DNA of 64,000 nt, taken from positions 1 through 64,000 of the forward strand of contig CAJOHZ010000001.1 in assembly GCA_905234695.1 (NCBI GenBank). The letters run 5' to 3'. The notes under the pieces were generated by a model, which saw only the letters and a list, made by a program, of their open reading frames with translations, searched no databases and was not told the origin of the DNA. This DNA is from an uncultured Bacteroidales bacterium. GTDB taxonomy: Bacteria > Bacteroidota > Bacteroidia > Bacteroidales > P3. Shown piece after piece: positions 38,385-48,204 of the stretch; position 1 is the first letter of the stretch; each line of letters opens with the position of its first letter. The position numbers and the translations under genes were made by a program.

Positions 38385-39392
38385 ATGAAAAAGATTATCC
38401 TCCTCGTCGCCTGCAGCCTCCTTTTGGCTGCCCCCGCCCAGGCACAGTTGGGCAACCTCATGAAGGCCGCTGCCAAGAAGGCTGCCCAGAAAGTCGTTGA
38501 CAAGGCTGTCGACAAAGCCGCCGAGACCGCCACCCATGCAGTGGAGCAACAGCTCGGCCTCGACCAGCAGCAAGAGCCGCAGACCGACCAACAGACCAAC
38601 CAGCAGACCAGCGCCCCTGCCGCCGATCCCGCCGCACCGCTCACCTACGACGCCCTTCTGGCCCAGATGCCTGCCCTGCCGACCGCCCGCCAACTCGCCA
38701 GTTACAAAGATGCCGAGCTCAACGAGGCCACCCTACGTCTGCTCACCAACCCCGTCACCACCTTCAATGCCAAAGTGCTTAGCCTCTCCATGCAGGCCTT
38801 CTCGCTGGCCTACGCCGGTGTCGACTCCGCCACTGTCACCGAAGGGGCTTATAAACTGGCCGAAACCACCACTGGACTCTCCCGCCAAGAGATAGACAAA
38901 CTGGCCACCATGTCGGAAGAAGAGCAGGAAGCCTACCTCGCCGCCCACTACACCCAAGGCACCGCCGAGGCCAACTTGCTGCGCAACGCCGCCCAGGCTG
39001 CCGAACTGCTCAAGCCCACAGAGCCCCTCGTAAATCAATGGGATGCGATAGGCAAGAAAGCCGATGATATCTACGGCCAACTCGAAACCGCATGCCGCAG
39101 CACCTACGCCAAATATGCCGACCGTCTTGCCAACGCCGCTGGCAAAGAGCGCAACGACCTGTTGCTGCAATACTACAACGAGACCGTGGAACTGCAGCGC
39201 ACCGCCGTCCAGCAGGTGCAGAAACTGCGCCGCGAAGAGCAACTGCCCGTGGCACAGAAAATCGACGACATGATTCGCGACATCCAGAAAGCCAACCCCA
39301 ACACCCTCGTGTCGCTACTCAACTACTGCCAACTCACCGCCACGGCATTCTTCACCGATGTCACCCGTCTCCTCGAGATAAAGGAATTCTAA
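38385..39392 (+). CDS. Exported coiled-coil-rich protein of unknown function (335 aa)
   Basis: A signal peptide (MKKIILLVACSLLLAAPAQA) is followed by a run of Ala/Lys-rich heptads (about 25-55), a Gln-rich linker (EQQLGLDQQQEPQTDQQTNQ) and long helical segments to the end. The start MKKIILLV at 38385 is chosen because the open frame upstream overlaps the preceding gene. The stop TAA (39390-39392) is shared with the edge of MITE copy D. I know no family; a periplasmic helical protein is the best reading. Confidence 0.65.
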   Translation: MKKIILLVACSLLLAAPAQAQLGNLMKAAAKKAAQKVVDKAVDKAAETATHAVEQQLGLDQQQEPQTDQQTNQQTSAPAADPAAPLTYDALLAQMPALPTARQLASYKDAELNEATLRLLTNPVTTFNAKVLSLSMQAFSLAYAGVDSATVTEGAYKLAETTTGLSRQEIDKLATMSEEEQEAYLAAHYTQGTAEANLLRNAAQAAELLKPTEPLVNQWDAIGKKADDIYGQLETACRSTYAKYADRLANAAGKERNDLLLQYYNETVELQRTAVQQVQKLRREEQLPVAQKIDDMIRDIQKANPNTLVSLLNYCQLTATAFFTDVTRLLEIKEF

Positions 39393-39555
39393 GAAACTGT
39401 TTAAATTTAATTGATGGATTTTGTTATACAGCAAAGCGAGCAGATTTTTCTTCTTTTTGAGGGAGCAATGGGAGTCCATTGTGACCGAGAAAAGGAGGGA
39501 AAGATGCCGTTTTGATGTCTTAAGAAAAACATTGGATTAATTTTAAACAGTTTCT
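39392..39555 (-). repeat. MITE-like repeat, copy D (164 bp, inverted)
   Basis: Same ends and interior as copies A to C but in opposite orientation. Its left end supplies part of the stop codon of the upstream coiled-coil gene; the ADH-ALDH gene ends 10 bases further on. Confidence 0.85.
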
Positions 39556-39564
39556 AAAAGTAGC

Positions 39565-42288
39565 CTATCGCTCAAAGACCCGCAAGATGGCCAGCTTGGT
39601 CTTCTCTATCTTGTCGGAAGCATTACCATCCCCCGACACAGCCCGGTAGGGATGTTCCCTGAGCGGCAGATTGAAATGGGTCTTGCCTTTGAGCACCGTC
39701 TGCGGATGGGTGAACTCACGGAACCCCCACTCGCCGTGGTAGGCGCCCATTCCTGAATGGCCTGTGCCATTGAAGGGAACCCCTTTCACCATCATGTGGA
39801 TGCACACCTCGTTGATGCATCCCCCGCCATATTGTTGGGTACGCATCACACGGTTGGCCCATCGCATGCTCTTGGTAAAAAGGTACATGGCCAAGGGGTG
39901 CTCACGGTCGGCGATAGTCTCCATCAACGTGTCAACCTCCGCATCCTTGAAAGGCACAACAGGCAGCAAGGGACAGAAAAGCTCATGCTGCACAATATGC
40001 TCATCAATACCGACGGGATAGACAATCGTCGGGGAATAGCGACGCGCGTCCCTGTCGCCGACACCGCCGAAAACAATGCGGCCACGATACTCGTCGGCCA
40101 AGGCGGCACACTTGTCGTAAGCGGCTTCAGTGATAAGCTTGGGATATTCGGGATTGCGCTCGGCATGTTCACCGATTTGCGCCACAAAGGCCCTCTTCAG
40201 TTCCTCCAGGAAAGACTCCGCCACCTCTTCGGCTACGGCAATCTGGTTGATGTTGATGCATATTTGGCCGGCATTACACAGCTTGAAGAAAGCAATCTTG
40301 CGGGCGGCATCCTTCAAATCGGCATCCTTGCGCACCACACACCAGTTGCCCGTCTCGCCGCCAAGTTCCAGAGCCACGGGGGTGAGATTCTTGGCAGCCT
40401 CGGCCAACACATGCTTGCCCACGGCGGGCGAGCCCGTATAGAATATCTTGTCGAACCGCTGCGCCAGACACATGTCGGCCACATCATGCCCGCCATCAAT
40501 CAAGGTGACATATTCCGGCGGGAACACCTCGGCAAAGAACTTCTTCAAGACCGCCGTGCTGGCGGCCGATTTGCTGCTGGACTTGATGACCACCGTATTG
40601 CCACCCGCCATGGCCGCCGCCACCACACCGATGGTCAGCAGGATGGGAAAATTGAATGGACTGATGACCAGCGACACGCCATAGGGCATCTTGTATACCT
40701 TGGTGACCATGCTGGGAAAACACATAAAACCGCTGAAATGGCACTCCGGCCGCGCCCATCGGCGCAGCCCGCAGAGCATCTCGTTGACCTCCGTGATAAT
40801 GGGACCAATGTCACAGAGGTAAGCCTCCACCCTGCTCCGGCCCAAGTCCTCGGCCAAAGCCTCCTCCAACTCCGCCTCATGCGCAATAACGGCGGCCTTC
40901 AGTTTCTTAAGTTGCTTGATTCTCCACCTCACGGGGAGTGTCGCACCTGTGCGGAAGAACCTCCGTTGTGTTGCCACAATCTCCTTGATATCCTCCTCGG
41001 TATAGCCCTGCCGTCCGCTGTCCGCCGACGATTGACTGCTGACGGTGTCGAGTACCTGCCTTATCTCATCGTTGCTCAACGTGACTGGCGAGGAATAATT
41101 GATGGAGTCGGCGGCAATCATCGGGATGAGTTCCTCATAATCGCACCGTCTCACTGGCGACACAATCCTGTCCATACCACATTGCGCCATCAACGCTCTG
41201 ACGGCCTCAAGGAACGCCTCTGAGAGGTTATCATTATTATCGCCTGTCTGATTACCTGCCTTCCCTGCAATCCCGCAATACCTTGCCAGCAGGGCATATT
41301 TCTCGCGGCAGACCTCTTTCTGAAACTCCAACACAGGCATCAGCATCAGCGAGATAGCCTGCCCATGAGGCAGGTGGTATTTAGCCCCGATACTATGGGC
41401 AAAGGCATGCACGTATCCCGCCAGCTGGGTGTTGATGGCGTTACCTCCATACATGGCCGCACGGCACATTCCCAGCCGTGCTTCAATCATTTCCGGGCTG
41501 ACTGCAGCGCCTGCATCGTCCACCGACGGCTCTCCAGCCACAATGGGGAGGTACTTCAGTATCAGCCGCACACCCTCCATCGAAAGATTCATATCTTCTT
41601 CATCCACATCCACATCCACATCGCTCACCGCCCCTTCAATGCAGTGGCTGAGGGCATCGATGCCACAGGCTGCTGTCACCTGCCGTGGCGCATGTATGGT
41701 GAGTTCGCTATCGAGTATCACATGGGTTACGTTGAGGCCAATCAGCACGGTGGAACTTTTCACCCCATGCCCGCCTGTCACCACGGCCCCCACCGTGATC
41801 TCTGCACCGGTGCCGGCCGTGGACGGCACGGCAATGATGGGGAGGGTCCCGCCACGCACAGGCAGGAACTTCAGCAGCAACGCCTTCACAGGAAGATGGG
41901 GCATCCTCACGCTGGCCGCCACCATCTTACAGGTATCGAGCACCGAGCCGCCTCCCAACGCGACAATACCTTCTGCCCCGCATTCCAACGCACGCTGCCG
42001 CCCCGCTTCGATAATGGCAACTGTAGGTTCCGAATCAATGTCGCAGAACAATGTGCAGCCTATGCCGGCCGATTCCAACGATTCCGCGACGGCCTTCTCA
42101 TAGCCGAGCCGGCACAATGTCCTGTCGGTAACCAACAGAACATGCCGATAACCGCACTCGCGGCAGATTTCACCCACTTTGCGGCGCGCCCCATGACCTT
42201 CCGTCACCTCCGGCTCCGGAAGCGGGATGGTGTGAATCACCTTCCCCGGCAGCCGATGTATTTGTTTCCTGAAACGATACGTATCCAT
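39565..42288 (-). CDS. Bifunctional fusion of iron-type alcohol dehydrogenase and aldehyde dehydrogenase (reverse AdhE order)
   Basis: The N-terminal part (about 1-420) is an iron-containing alcohol dehydrogenase: GGGSVLDTCKM, VPSTAGTGAEIT, GIDALSHCIEG and HAFAHSIGAKYHLPHG with the metal His residues. From about residue 427 an aldehyde dehydrogenase follows, closest to the class 3 type: ISPFNFPILLT, VALELGGETGN (the general base Glu) and FKLCNAGQICININQ (the Cys near 676). Classic AdhE has ALDH first and ADH second, so the order is reversed. It may convert an alcohol to an acid via an aldehyde, or the reverse. The upstream region lacks a clear -7 box. Confidence 0.85.
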   Translation of the reverse strand: MDTYRFRKQIHRLPGKVIHTIPLPEPEVTEGHGARRKVGEICRECGYRHVLLVTDRTLCRLGYEKAVAESLESAGIGCTLFCDIDSEPTVAIIEAGRQRALECGAEGIVALGGGSVLDTCKMVAASVRMPHLPVKALLLKFLPVRGGTLPIIAVPSTAGTGAEITVGAVVTGGHGVKSSTVLIGLNVTHVILDSELTIHAPRQVTAACGIDALSHCIEGAVSDVDVDVDEEDMNLSMEGVRLILKYLPIVAGEPSVDDAGAAVSPEMIEARLGMCRAAMYGGNAINTQLAGYVHAFAHSIGAKYHLPHGQAISLMLMPVLEFQKEVCREKYALLARYCGIAGKAGNQTGDNNDNLSEAFLEAVRALMAQCGMDRIVSPVRRCDYEELIPMIAADSINYSSPVTLSNDEIRQVLDTVSSQSSADSGRQGYTEEDIKEIVATQRRFFRTGATLPVRWRIKQLKKLKAAVIAHEAELEEALAEDLGRSRVEAYLCDIGPIITEVNEMLCGLRRWARPECHFSGFMCFPSMVTKVYKMPYGVSLVISPFNFPILLTIGVVAAAMAGGNTVVIKSSSKSAASTAVLKKFFAEVFPPEYVTLIDGGHDVADMCLAQRFDKIFYTGSPAVGKHVLAEAAKNLTPVALELGGETGNWCVVRKDADLKDAARKIAFFKLCNAGQICININQIAVAEEVAESFLEELKRAFVAQIGEHAERNPEYPKLITEAAYDKCAALADEYRGRIVFGGVGDRDARRYSPTIVYPVGIDEHIVQHELFCPLLPVVPFKDAEVDTLMETIADREHPLAMYLFTKSMRWANRVMRTQQYGGGCINEVCIHMMVKGVPFNGTGHSGMGAYHGEWGFREFTHPQTVLKGKTHFNLPLREHPYRAVSGDGNASDKIEKTKLAILRVFER

Positions 42289-42425
42289 GTCGTGATTAAT
42301 TTTATACAGTTTCTTAACGTCACGAATCCCGTTTTATTGCCTCCCACCTCTGTCAACACCAGAGGTTTCAACTCATAGACAAGAAAGATGCAATTGAACA
42401 GGTCGATTACTTTGCAAAAAAGTCG

Positions 42426-42433
42426 TATCTTTG
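42426..42433 (+). promoter_or_regulatory. Flavodoxin gene promoter -7 box
   Basis: TATCTTTG on the plus strand, 44 bases upstream of the flavodoxin ATG. Confidence 0.55.
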
Positions 42434-42477
42434 CAGCCTCAAACAATCCCACAACACTGATTGAGAAAAAGCAAACA

Positions 42478-43002
42478 ATGAACACGTTAATCATATATGG
42501 CAGCCAGTACGGCTCGACAAAACGCTATGCCGAACGGCTGGCAGAACTGACGGGAACGGAGGCCGTGGATTACAAGGAGGCGAAAAACCTCGGTGGGTAC
42601 GACCGCATCGTCTATCTGGGCGCCCTTTGTGCCGGAGGGGTGATGGGTCTGAAGAAAACGCTCGGCAAGATGGCTTCCTGCAAAGAACTCTTTGTCGTCA
42701 CCGTAGGCCTGGCCGACCCGAACGACACAGAATACTTCAGCGAAATCAAAAAGTCGCTGAAGGCACAAATCCCAGTGGACCTTTACAACGAAGAAAAGAT
42801 ATTCCATCTTCGCGGAGCCATCGATTACACCCAATTGAACATGAAACACCGACTCATGTTGTCCATGTTTCATTCGATGGCATCAAAGATGCCGGAATCG
42901 GAGCGGAAAGCCGATGCCAAGGCAATGCTCGAGACGTACAACCGACAAGTGGACTTTGTCGATTTCAATTCTTTGGAACCAATCGTCAATACCTTGCGAT
43001 GA
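42478..43002 (+). CDS. Flavodoxin-like protein (174 aa)
   Basis: The start [22 protein letters not shown] carries the FMN phosphate-binding loop (TGxTxxxA-type; GSQYGSTK here). The block [17 protein letters not shown] is the second flavin loop. The C-terminal half ([18 protein letters not shown]) is unlike simple flavodoxins and resembles protoporphyrinogen oxidase HemG-type proteins, which it may be related to. It overlaps the next gene by four bases (ATGA). Confidence 0.75.
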   Translation: MNTLIIYGSQYGSTKRYAERLAELTGTEAVDYKEAKNLGGYDRIVYLGALCAGGVMGLKKTLGKMASCKELFVVTVGLADPNDTEYFSEIKKSLKAQIPVDLYNEEKIFHLRGAIDYTQLNMKHRLMLSMFHSMASKMPESERKADAKAMLETYNRQVDFVDFNSLEPIVNTLR

Positions 43003-43301
43003 ACACCGAAGAGTCCCGCATATTGGAATTCGATGCTGTCATCCTGCAAAACGAGGAGATGGATGCCGCCTACGTGGAGGTTCCGTTCGACATCAAGGCG
43101 TCATTCGGAAAAGGTCGCCTGTTGGTCCACGCCACTTTCGACGGTGTGCCATACGACGGCCAGATTGTGAAGATGGGAACGCCGTGCTACATCATCGGAA
43201 TACGCAAGAACATCCGCAAACAAATTGGCAAGACCTTCGGCGATACTGTGCACGTCACATTTTTTGAACGTGAAGCAAAAAACACTAATGAAACACATTA
43301 A
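42999..43301 (+). CDS. DUF1905-like domain protein (100 aa)
   Basis: The protein reads [21 protein letters not shown], then [22 protein letters not shown] and [21 protein letters not shown]. This is the layout of DUF1905 (a small beta barrel). The ATG overlaps the flavodoxin stop and its end overlaps the next gene start by 14 bases, so all are on one transcript. Function is unknown. Confidence 0.75.
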   Translation: MNTEESRILEFDAVILQNEEMDAAYVEVPFDIKASFGKGRLLVHATFDGVPYDGQIVKMGTPCYIIGIRKNIRKQIGKTFGDTVHVTFFEREAKNTNETH

Positions 43302-43707
43302 CATACTATTGCCCATTGCGGCACTCGCCCTTCTGCTGTCCGCCAGCTGCAACAAGGACAAGACCAGCTACGAAATCACCTACCGATTCAACAACACCAC
43401 CATGCAGTCCGATTTCGTGGAAGCTTACGAACTGACTGCCGAGGGCATGTCCAACGGCAAGTGGCGCAGCACCAACCATCATCTCGACACCGTCATCACC
43501 GACGGCGACACCGTGGAGTGGGTCTCGGGAACCATCACCGATGTGGCTCGTGAGAATTGTGTGGCCCTGCAGATATTCACCAGCGGCTACCGCCCCTGTG
43601 GTGGGGGCAACTACACCCTCGACACCATCTACCAACTCACCCTCGGCGAGAAGAACCTCATCCAAATCACCCCCAACCAGACCTGGACCCCCACTTACGA
43701 GATATGA
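43288..43707 (+). CDS. Small lipoprotein (139 aa)
   Basis: It begins [21 protein letters not shown] with a lipobox (LSASC), so it should be attached to a membrane. The rest has several beta-like blocks ([24 protein letters not shown]) and two Cys (CVALQIF and RPCGGGNYT) that may form a disulfide. No family is recognised. It overlaps the preceding gene and ends ATGA with the SMR gene. Confidence 0.6.
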   Translation: MKHINILLPIAALALLLSASCNKDKTSYEITYRFNNTTMQSDFVEAYELTAEGMSNGKWRSTNHHLDTVITDGDTVEWVSGTITDVARENCVALQIFTSGYRPCGGGNYTLDTIYQLTLGEKNLIQITPNQTWTPTYEI

Positions 43708-44027
43708 ACTGGATTATCCTCATCATCGCAGGGTGCTGCGAAACAGGTTTCACCTTCTGTCTGGGCAAGGCCAAAGACGCCGTCGGCACAGGATGGTGGC
43801 TGTGGATGGGCGGTTTCCTGCTTTTCACCATCCTGAGTATGAGCCTTTTGGCAAAAGCCACGCAGACCATCCCCATCGGCACCGCCTATCCCGTCTGGAC
43901 AGGTATCGGTGCTGTCGGCACCGTCCTATTGGGCATCTTCGTCTTCCATGAACCCACAACCTTCTGGCGCCTGTTCTTTATCTTCTCGCTGATCGTCTCC
44001 ATCATCGGCCTCAAAGCCGTCTCGTGA
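43704..44027 (+). CDS. SMR family small multidrug/guanidinium exporter
   Basis: The 107 residues form four transmembrane helices with the essential membrane-embedded Glu in the first helix (LIIAGCCETGFTFCLGKAKD, about residue 13). IPIGTAYPVWTGIGAVGTVL is the third-helix signature. The length and the WIILIIAG opening are closest to SugE/Gdx proteins, which export guanidinium, but substrate prediction is not secure. No guanidine riboswitch was noticed. It is convergent with the MATE gene. Confidence 0.82.
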   Translation: MNWIILIIAGCCETGFTFCLGKAKDAVGTGWWLWMGGFLLFTILSMSLLAKATQTIPIGTAYPVWTGIGAVGTVLLGIFVFHEPTTFWRLFFIFSLIVSIIGLKAVS

Positions 44028-44034
44028 AAACTCC

Positions 44035-45393
44035 TCACCGGCGCACCAACTGCGGGGCGTAGCGGACCACGAGGAACGCGCAGAGCAGCAGGGCCAACGC
44101 CTCGGCGATAGGCCACGCCACCCAGATGCCGTCAATGCCAAAGAGGACAGGCAGCAGCCATACGCAGGCCAGCTCGAAGACCAGCGTGCGGGCAAAGGCC
44201 GCCACCGCCGACACAATACCGTTGTTCAGCCCGGTGAACAAGGCCGACACAAACATATTCCATCCACAGATGAGGAACGCGAGCATATAGTATCGCATGG
44301 CGTTGACGGTTAATGCCGTCAGGGCTTCGTCATATCCCACAAACAGACGCGCCAGCGGGTCGGCGAAGAGTTCTGCCGAAAGCGTCATCAGCACCCCTGC
44401 CCCACCGATGAGGACCAACGATTTGCGCAACAGAGACCGCTGCTCGCCGAGGTCGCGTGCGCCGTAATGGTAGCCGATGATGGGGGTGATGCCGATATTA
44501 TATCCGATAAACACGGCGGCGAAAATGAAGGCGATATACATCAGGATTCCGTAGGCCGACACACCGTCCTCACCGATGTAGCGCATCAGCTGCAGGTTGT
44601 AGCAGATGGTGACGATATTCATGGCGATATTGCCTACATACTCCGACAGTCCGTTGGTGCAGGCCTTGCCGACATAAGACCAGAGGATGCGGGTCGACAG
44701 GATGCGAAGTGTGCCTTTATTGCGACGCGAGGAGAAATAGAACACGGGGAACAACCCGCCCACAAGGCATCCGGCAGCGGTGGCGATGGCGGCACCCGAC
44801 ACGCCCATGCCCAGCCCCCACACCAAGATGGCGTCGAGCACGATATTCGTCACCCCCGCCACCACCGACATCAACGTGCCCAGCTGCGGCCGTTCCGCAG
44901 CCATGTAGAACGACTGGAAGGCACACTGCAGAACAAACCCCGGCATACCAATCATATTGAGGCGGATATACAACACGCACTCCTCCATCATCGGCTCGTC
45001 GGCGCCCAGCCATCGCGACACCGTGGGGGCCGCCACGGCCAATGCGATGCCCAGTACCACACCCACGGCCAGTCCGAACTGCACCAGCATGGTGAATACC
45101 CTGTTGGCCTTCTGCGTATAGCCCTCACCCTTTATCTTCGCCACCAGCGCCGCGCCGCCGCTGCCAATCATAAGCCCCAGCGACCCAATCATCATGATGA
45201 CGGGGAAGGTGAGGTTGATGGCGGCGAAGCCCGTCTTGCCCGCGAAGTTGGAGACAAAGAACCCGTCGACAATGCTGTAGATAGAGGTAATCAGAACCAT
45301 CCCGATGCTCGGCAGCACCGAGCGTACAATGCGGCGGTAGCCGTAATGTCCCGCAAGTTCGATGTTCATGCCTCCATAACGCACAAAAGACAT
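44035..45393 (-). CDS. MATE family efflux transporter
   Basis: The 452 residues form about 12 helices with MATE signatures, such as IYSIVDGFFVSNFAGKTGFAAIN, MIGSGGAALVAKIKGEGY and GVAGVTNIVLDAILVWGLGMGVSGAAIATA. It should expel cationic drugs or metabolites with Na+ or H+. The start MSFVRYGGMNIE at 45393 is chosen; an ATG at 45369 is possible. A weak -7-like AAACTTTG lies at about 45480-45487 on the minus strand. Confidence 0.87.
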   Translation of the reverse strand: MSFVRYGGMNIELAGHYGYRRIVRSVLPSIGMVLITSIYSIVDGFFVSNFAGKTGFAAINLTFPVIMMIGSLGLMIGSGGAALVAKIKGEGYTQKANRVFTMLVQFGLAVGVVLGIALAVAAPTVSRWLGADEPMMEECVLYIRLNMIGMPGFVLQCAFQSFYMAAERPQLGTLMSVVAGVTNIVLDAILVWGLGMGVSGAAIATAAGCLVGGLFPVFYFSSRRNKGTLRILSTRILWSYVGKACTNGLSEYVGNIAMNIVTICYNLQLMRYIGEDGVSAYGILMYIAFIFAAVFIGYNIGITPIIGYHYGARDLGEQRSLLRKSLVLIGGAGVLMTLSAELFADPLARLFVGYDEALTALTVNAMRYYMLAFLICGWNMFVSALFTGLNNGIVSAVAAFARTLVFELACVWLLPVLFGIDGIWVAWPIAEALALLLCAFLVVRYAPQLVRR

Positions 45394-45501
45394 GTTTATT
45401 GCCCACTCCCACAAAAGCCTCTTGTACCGAGACGGCAACAGCCGACTGTGGCCATTTGTCTGACATGGTTTTCAATTTGCAAAGTTTCTTATTTTTGTCG
45501 C

Positions 45502-46128
45502 TTATTTCTCCGCCGTCACGCACAGCCAGTGGCGCGATCCCTCGCGGCGGACGGTGATGTCTTTGAATCCTGCGGCGGTGAGGTGGGTGCGGAGTTCGTC
45601 GGGGGTGTAGGTGTGCATACCCTCAATCATCTTCTCCCATTTCTCGTTGTTGCCCGAAAGGCCGTCGTCCTCATTGACAACAACAAAGCGGCCACCCTCC
45701 TTCAGCGTACGGCGCACACCGGCAAAGCACTCTTCTATCTCCGGCCAGAAATAGACCGTCTCGAAGGCGGTGACGATGTCGAAACATCCCTCCTCAAACG
45801 GTAGCGCAGCGGCACTCCCTTCCAGCACCTTGCAGCGTCCCTCGGCAATGGCTGCGGTATTCACTTCACGGGATTTCTTGACAGAGACGGGCGAGTAGTC
45901 TATGCCCGTTACCTTGCCTTTGGGGGCACGACGCAGCAGCCGTGCGATATTGGCTCCGCCGCCGCAACCCACGTCGAGGATATCCGCGTTTTCTGCGATG
46001 GAGACTTCGCTCAATCCCCATTCGGCCAGTTTGGCGTGGCCGCCGCCATTCATTCCGTTCACCATCATACGCCCAAAGAATCCCTCTGGCTTACGTGTGT
46101 TGCTAAAGAATTTTGAAACTAAACCCAT
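45502..46128 (-). CDS. Class I SAM-dependent methyltransferase
   Basis: The 208 residues start MGLVSKFFSNTRKPEG. The SAM-binding motif is DILDVGCGGGANIARLL (about residue 47), followed by GKVTGIDYSPVSVKKSREV and the D-rich motif CFDIVTAFETVYFWPE. It belongs to the UbiE/YcgJ-like group. The substrate cannot be told. It lies between the MATE gene and the SO_0444-type permease gene, 153 bases downstream of the latter. Confidence 0.82.
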   Translation of the reverse strand: MGLVSKFFSNTRKPEGFFGRMMVNGMNGGGHAKLAEWGLSEVSIAENADILDVGCGGGANIARLLRRAPKGKVTGIDYSPVSVKKSREVNTAAIAEGRCKVLEGSAAALPFEEGCFDIVTAFETVYFWPEIEECFAGVRRTLKEGGRFVVVNEDDGLSGNNEKWEKMIEGMHTYTPDELRTHLTAAGFKDITVRREGSRHWLCVTAEK

Positions 46129-46280
46129 ATTAATCAGTATTTTATCTTTGTTATTGCAAATTTTTCCCTTATTTGAACCAATTGCAGCGGTTATCCCCAA
46201 ACGACACAAACCCGATTGTCCGTATCCACAGTGCTGGTGCTCTCCGTGCGGCAGGCGGCAACGCTGACTAGGGGTGGTGA

Positions 46281-47528
46281 TTATTCTTTGCGGCCTTTGA
46301 AATGGAATCCCGTCTGCTCCACAGCCTTGCGGATGGCGCTCTCGTCGGCGGTGCCAGTGACCACCAACATGTTGGCGGCAGGGGTAGCCTTGGCGGACGT
46401 GACGCCCGGCAGCTTACCGACAGCCTGCTCGACGGCAGCCTTGCAATGGCCACAGTGCATCCCCTCGACGGTATAGACCTTCATGTCGGCAGAGGAGACC
46501 TTCTGTCTCTTGAATTTGCTGAGGAATTTCATAGTCAATGCAATAATGATGAACAGTGTCAATAGTGTCGAACAAATAATCTGGAACACGCTTGGCGCGA
46601 CAGTTTCGGAATGACAACAGGCATCGTGTATGCCGCAGGAAGGCATGATGTCGGCTCCGATTCCAATGGCGTTGACCAGCAGGCCGAAGAGGACGGAGAA
46701 TCCCACGATGGTGAGCAGGTAAATCCAAGTGAAGCGGCTGCCCAGCGACTTCTTCACCACGAGGATAGAGGCGATATTGACTGCAGGGCCGGCCATGAGC
46801 ATCACCAGCGCGGCTCCGGGCGAGAGCCCTTTCATCATCAGTGCCGCCGCCACGGGGATACTTCCCGTGGAACATAGGTACATCGGCACCGCCACCACAA
46901 GGATGACCAACATCTGCAACAGAGGCTGCTTGCCGAACGAGAGAAAGAACTCGTCGGGCACCGCGACACCGATAAGTGCCGCGATCAGCAGGCCGACGGC
47001 AAGACGCAGACCGATGTCCTGCATCATCTCAAAATAGGCATACCGCAACACTCGCCACAGCCGGTTGCCCGACTCGACCGTCGCCGCACAGCAGCCAGCC
47101 GTCGTTTGAACGGTATCGTCTTTTACAAGGCGGTTGACCAGCAGGCCACCACAGAGGCCTGTGACCAGTGCCGCCACAGGGCGCACCACGGCAAAGCCCA
47201 ATCCCATCAACGAGAAGGTGGCGAGGATGGAGTCGATACCCGTCTGCGGCGTGGCGATGAGGAACGACGCAACGGCTCCCTTCGACGCACCCTCATTCTT
47301 CAGTCCCACAGCGGTGGGGATGACTCCGCAGGAGCAGAGCGGCAGCGGGATGCCCAGCAGGGCGGCCCACAGCACAGAAAGCTTGTTTTCGCGCGACAGG
47401 TAGCGGGAATAGAATTTCTTCGGCACAAACACATGCAACACCCCCGCGATGAGGAAGCCCAACAGCAGGTAAGGACTCATGGAGTTCACCACCGTCAACA
47501 GCGATAGGAAAAAATCATGCGTATTCAT
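46281..47528 (-). CDS. SO_0444-type Cu/Zn efflux permease with C-terminal HMA domain
   Basis: The 415 residues contain eight to nine helices in two repeats. Signatures are LLGIPLPLCSCGVIPTAVGL and VAVPMYLCSTGSIPVAAALM, and a Cys cluster (MPSCGIHDACCHSE) lies between helices. From about residue 345 a heavy-metal-associated domain follows, with MHCGHCKAAVEQ as the metal-binding CxxC. The family is known for exporting copper or zinc. A neighbouring DUF4491 gene is upstream on the same strand. Confidence 0.82.
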   Translation of the reverse strand: MNTHDFFLSLLTVVNSMSPYLLLGFLIAGVLHVFVPKKFYSRYLSRENKLSVLWAALLGIPLPLCSCGVIPTAVGLKNEGASKGAVASFLIATPQTGIDSILATFSLMGLGFAVVRPVAALVTGLCGGLLVNRLVKDDTVQTTAGCCAATVESGNRLWRVLRYAYFEMMQDIGLRLAVGLLIAALIGVAVPDEFFLSFGKQPLLQMLVILVVAVPMYLCSTGSIPVAAALMMKGLSPGAALVMLMAGPAVNIASILVVKKSLGSRFTWIYLLTIVGFSVLFGLLVNAIGIGADIMPSCGIHDACCHSETVAPSVFQIICSTLLTLFIIIALTMKFLSKFKRQKVSSADMKVYTVEGMHCGHCKAAVEQAVGKLPGVTSAKATPAANMLVVTGTADESAIRKAVEQTGFHFKGRKE

Positions 47529-47548
47529 AGATAACTGTCAGTTTGTTT

Positions 47549-47836
47549 TTACTTGTTCCGTTTAGGGTTCTTAGGAAACCATCCCTTCTTGACACGCTTC
47601 CGTTGATTGAAAAGTTCCAATATCGACCAGAAACAGGAGAAGGCTACCACGCCAAGGAGTGTCGATAGCACCATGTTTTCAATAAACAACGACGCTGAGG
47701 TGCAGATTAATCCTGCTAGCAGGAACGCCCACCAACAACCCACACCGAAATGATATTCCGCCTTGATGACGATGGGGTGAAACATCCCGATGCAGAGAAA
47801 TGTGGCGGCCCCGATGATGATTCCAGAAAAATTCAT
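47549..47836 (-). CDS. DUF4491 family membrane protein
   Basis: The 95 residues have three predicted membrane helices with the family pattern NFSGIIIGAATFLCIGMFHPIVIKAEYHFG and CWWAFLLAGLIC. The tail is basic (KRVKKGWFPKNPKRNK). It is found widely in Bacteroidota with no assigned role. It lies 20 bases upstream of the permease gene on the same strand and is likely co-transcribed. Confidence 0.78.
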   Translation of the reverse strand: MNFSGIIIGAATFLCIGMFHPIVIKAEYHFGVGCWWAFLLAGLICTSASLFIENMVLSTLLGVVAFSCFWSILELFNQRKRVKKGWFPKNPKRNK

Positions 47837-47977
47837 ATCAAATAATCAGTATTTTATCCAAACTATCATTCTTTTGATTCCAGTTGCAAAAATACTACAA
47901 CTGCTGCTATCCGACGATACCCATTAATGGTGATTTTAGCCAATAGTAGTGATTTCACCGCCAGCATAATTGGCGCA

Positions 47978-48140
47978 TCACTGTTCCCGGAATGCCCTCG
48001 GCGACTGTCCTTTCAGGCGAGAGAAGAACTTGCTGAAGGAGGGGGTGTCGGCGAAGTGGAGACGGTCGGCTATCTGGGTGATGCTCAACTCCGAGGTGCG
48101 CAGCAGGAACGAGGCCGAAGAGGTGCTCAACCGTCTCGTC
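47978..48140 (-). pseudogene. AraC-family regulator remnant (C-terminal HTH only)
   Basis: The minus strand encodes about 45 residues ending LLRTSELSITQIADRLHF, then SFSKFFSRLKGQSPRAFREQ and a stop. This is the second helix-turn-helix of an AraC-type regulator. The sensor and first HTH are absent, and the frame breaks upstream where the flavodoxin gene begins on the other strand. It is best read as a decayed regulator of that neighbour. Confidence 0.7.
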
Positions 48141-48204
48141 GAGCTCCCTTTTTGTAGCACAATATTTTCGCCTTTTTGCGTTATTATAAGAAATGAATGT
48201 CACC

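Noticed and set aside
42388..42477. Earlier start for the flavodoxin gene
   Set aside because: The extension covers the promoter box; the family start [14 protein letters not shown] is at 42478.
43640..43703. Guanidine riboswitch before the SMR exporter
   Set aside because: The SMR gene overlaps the preceding gene by four bases, so there is no leader for a riboswitch.
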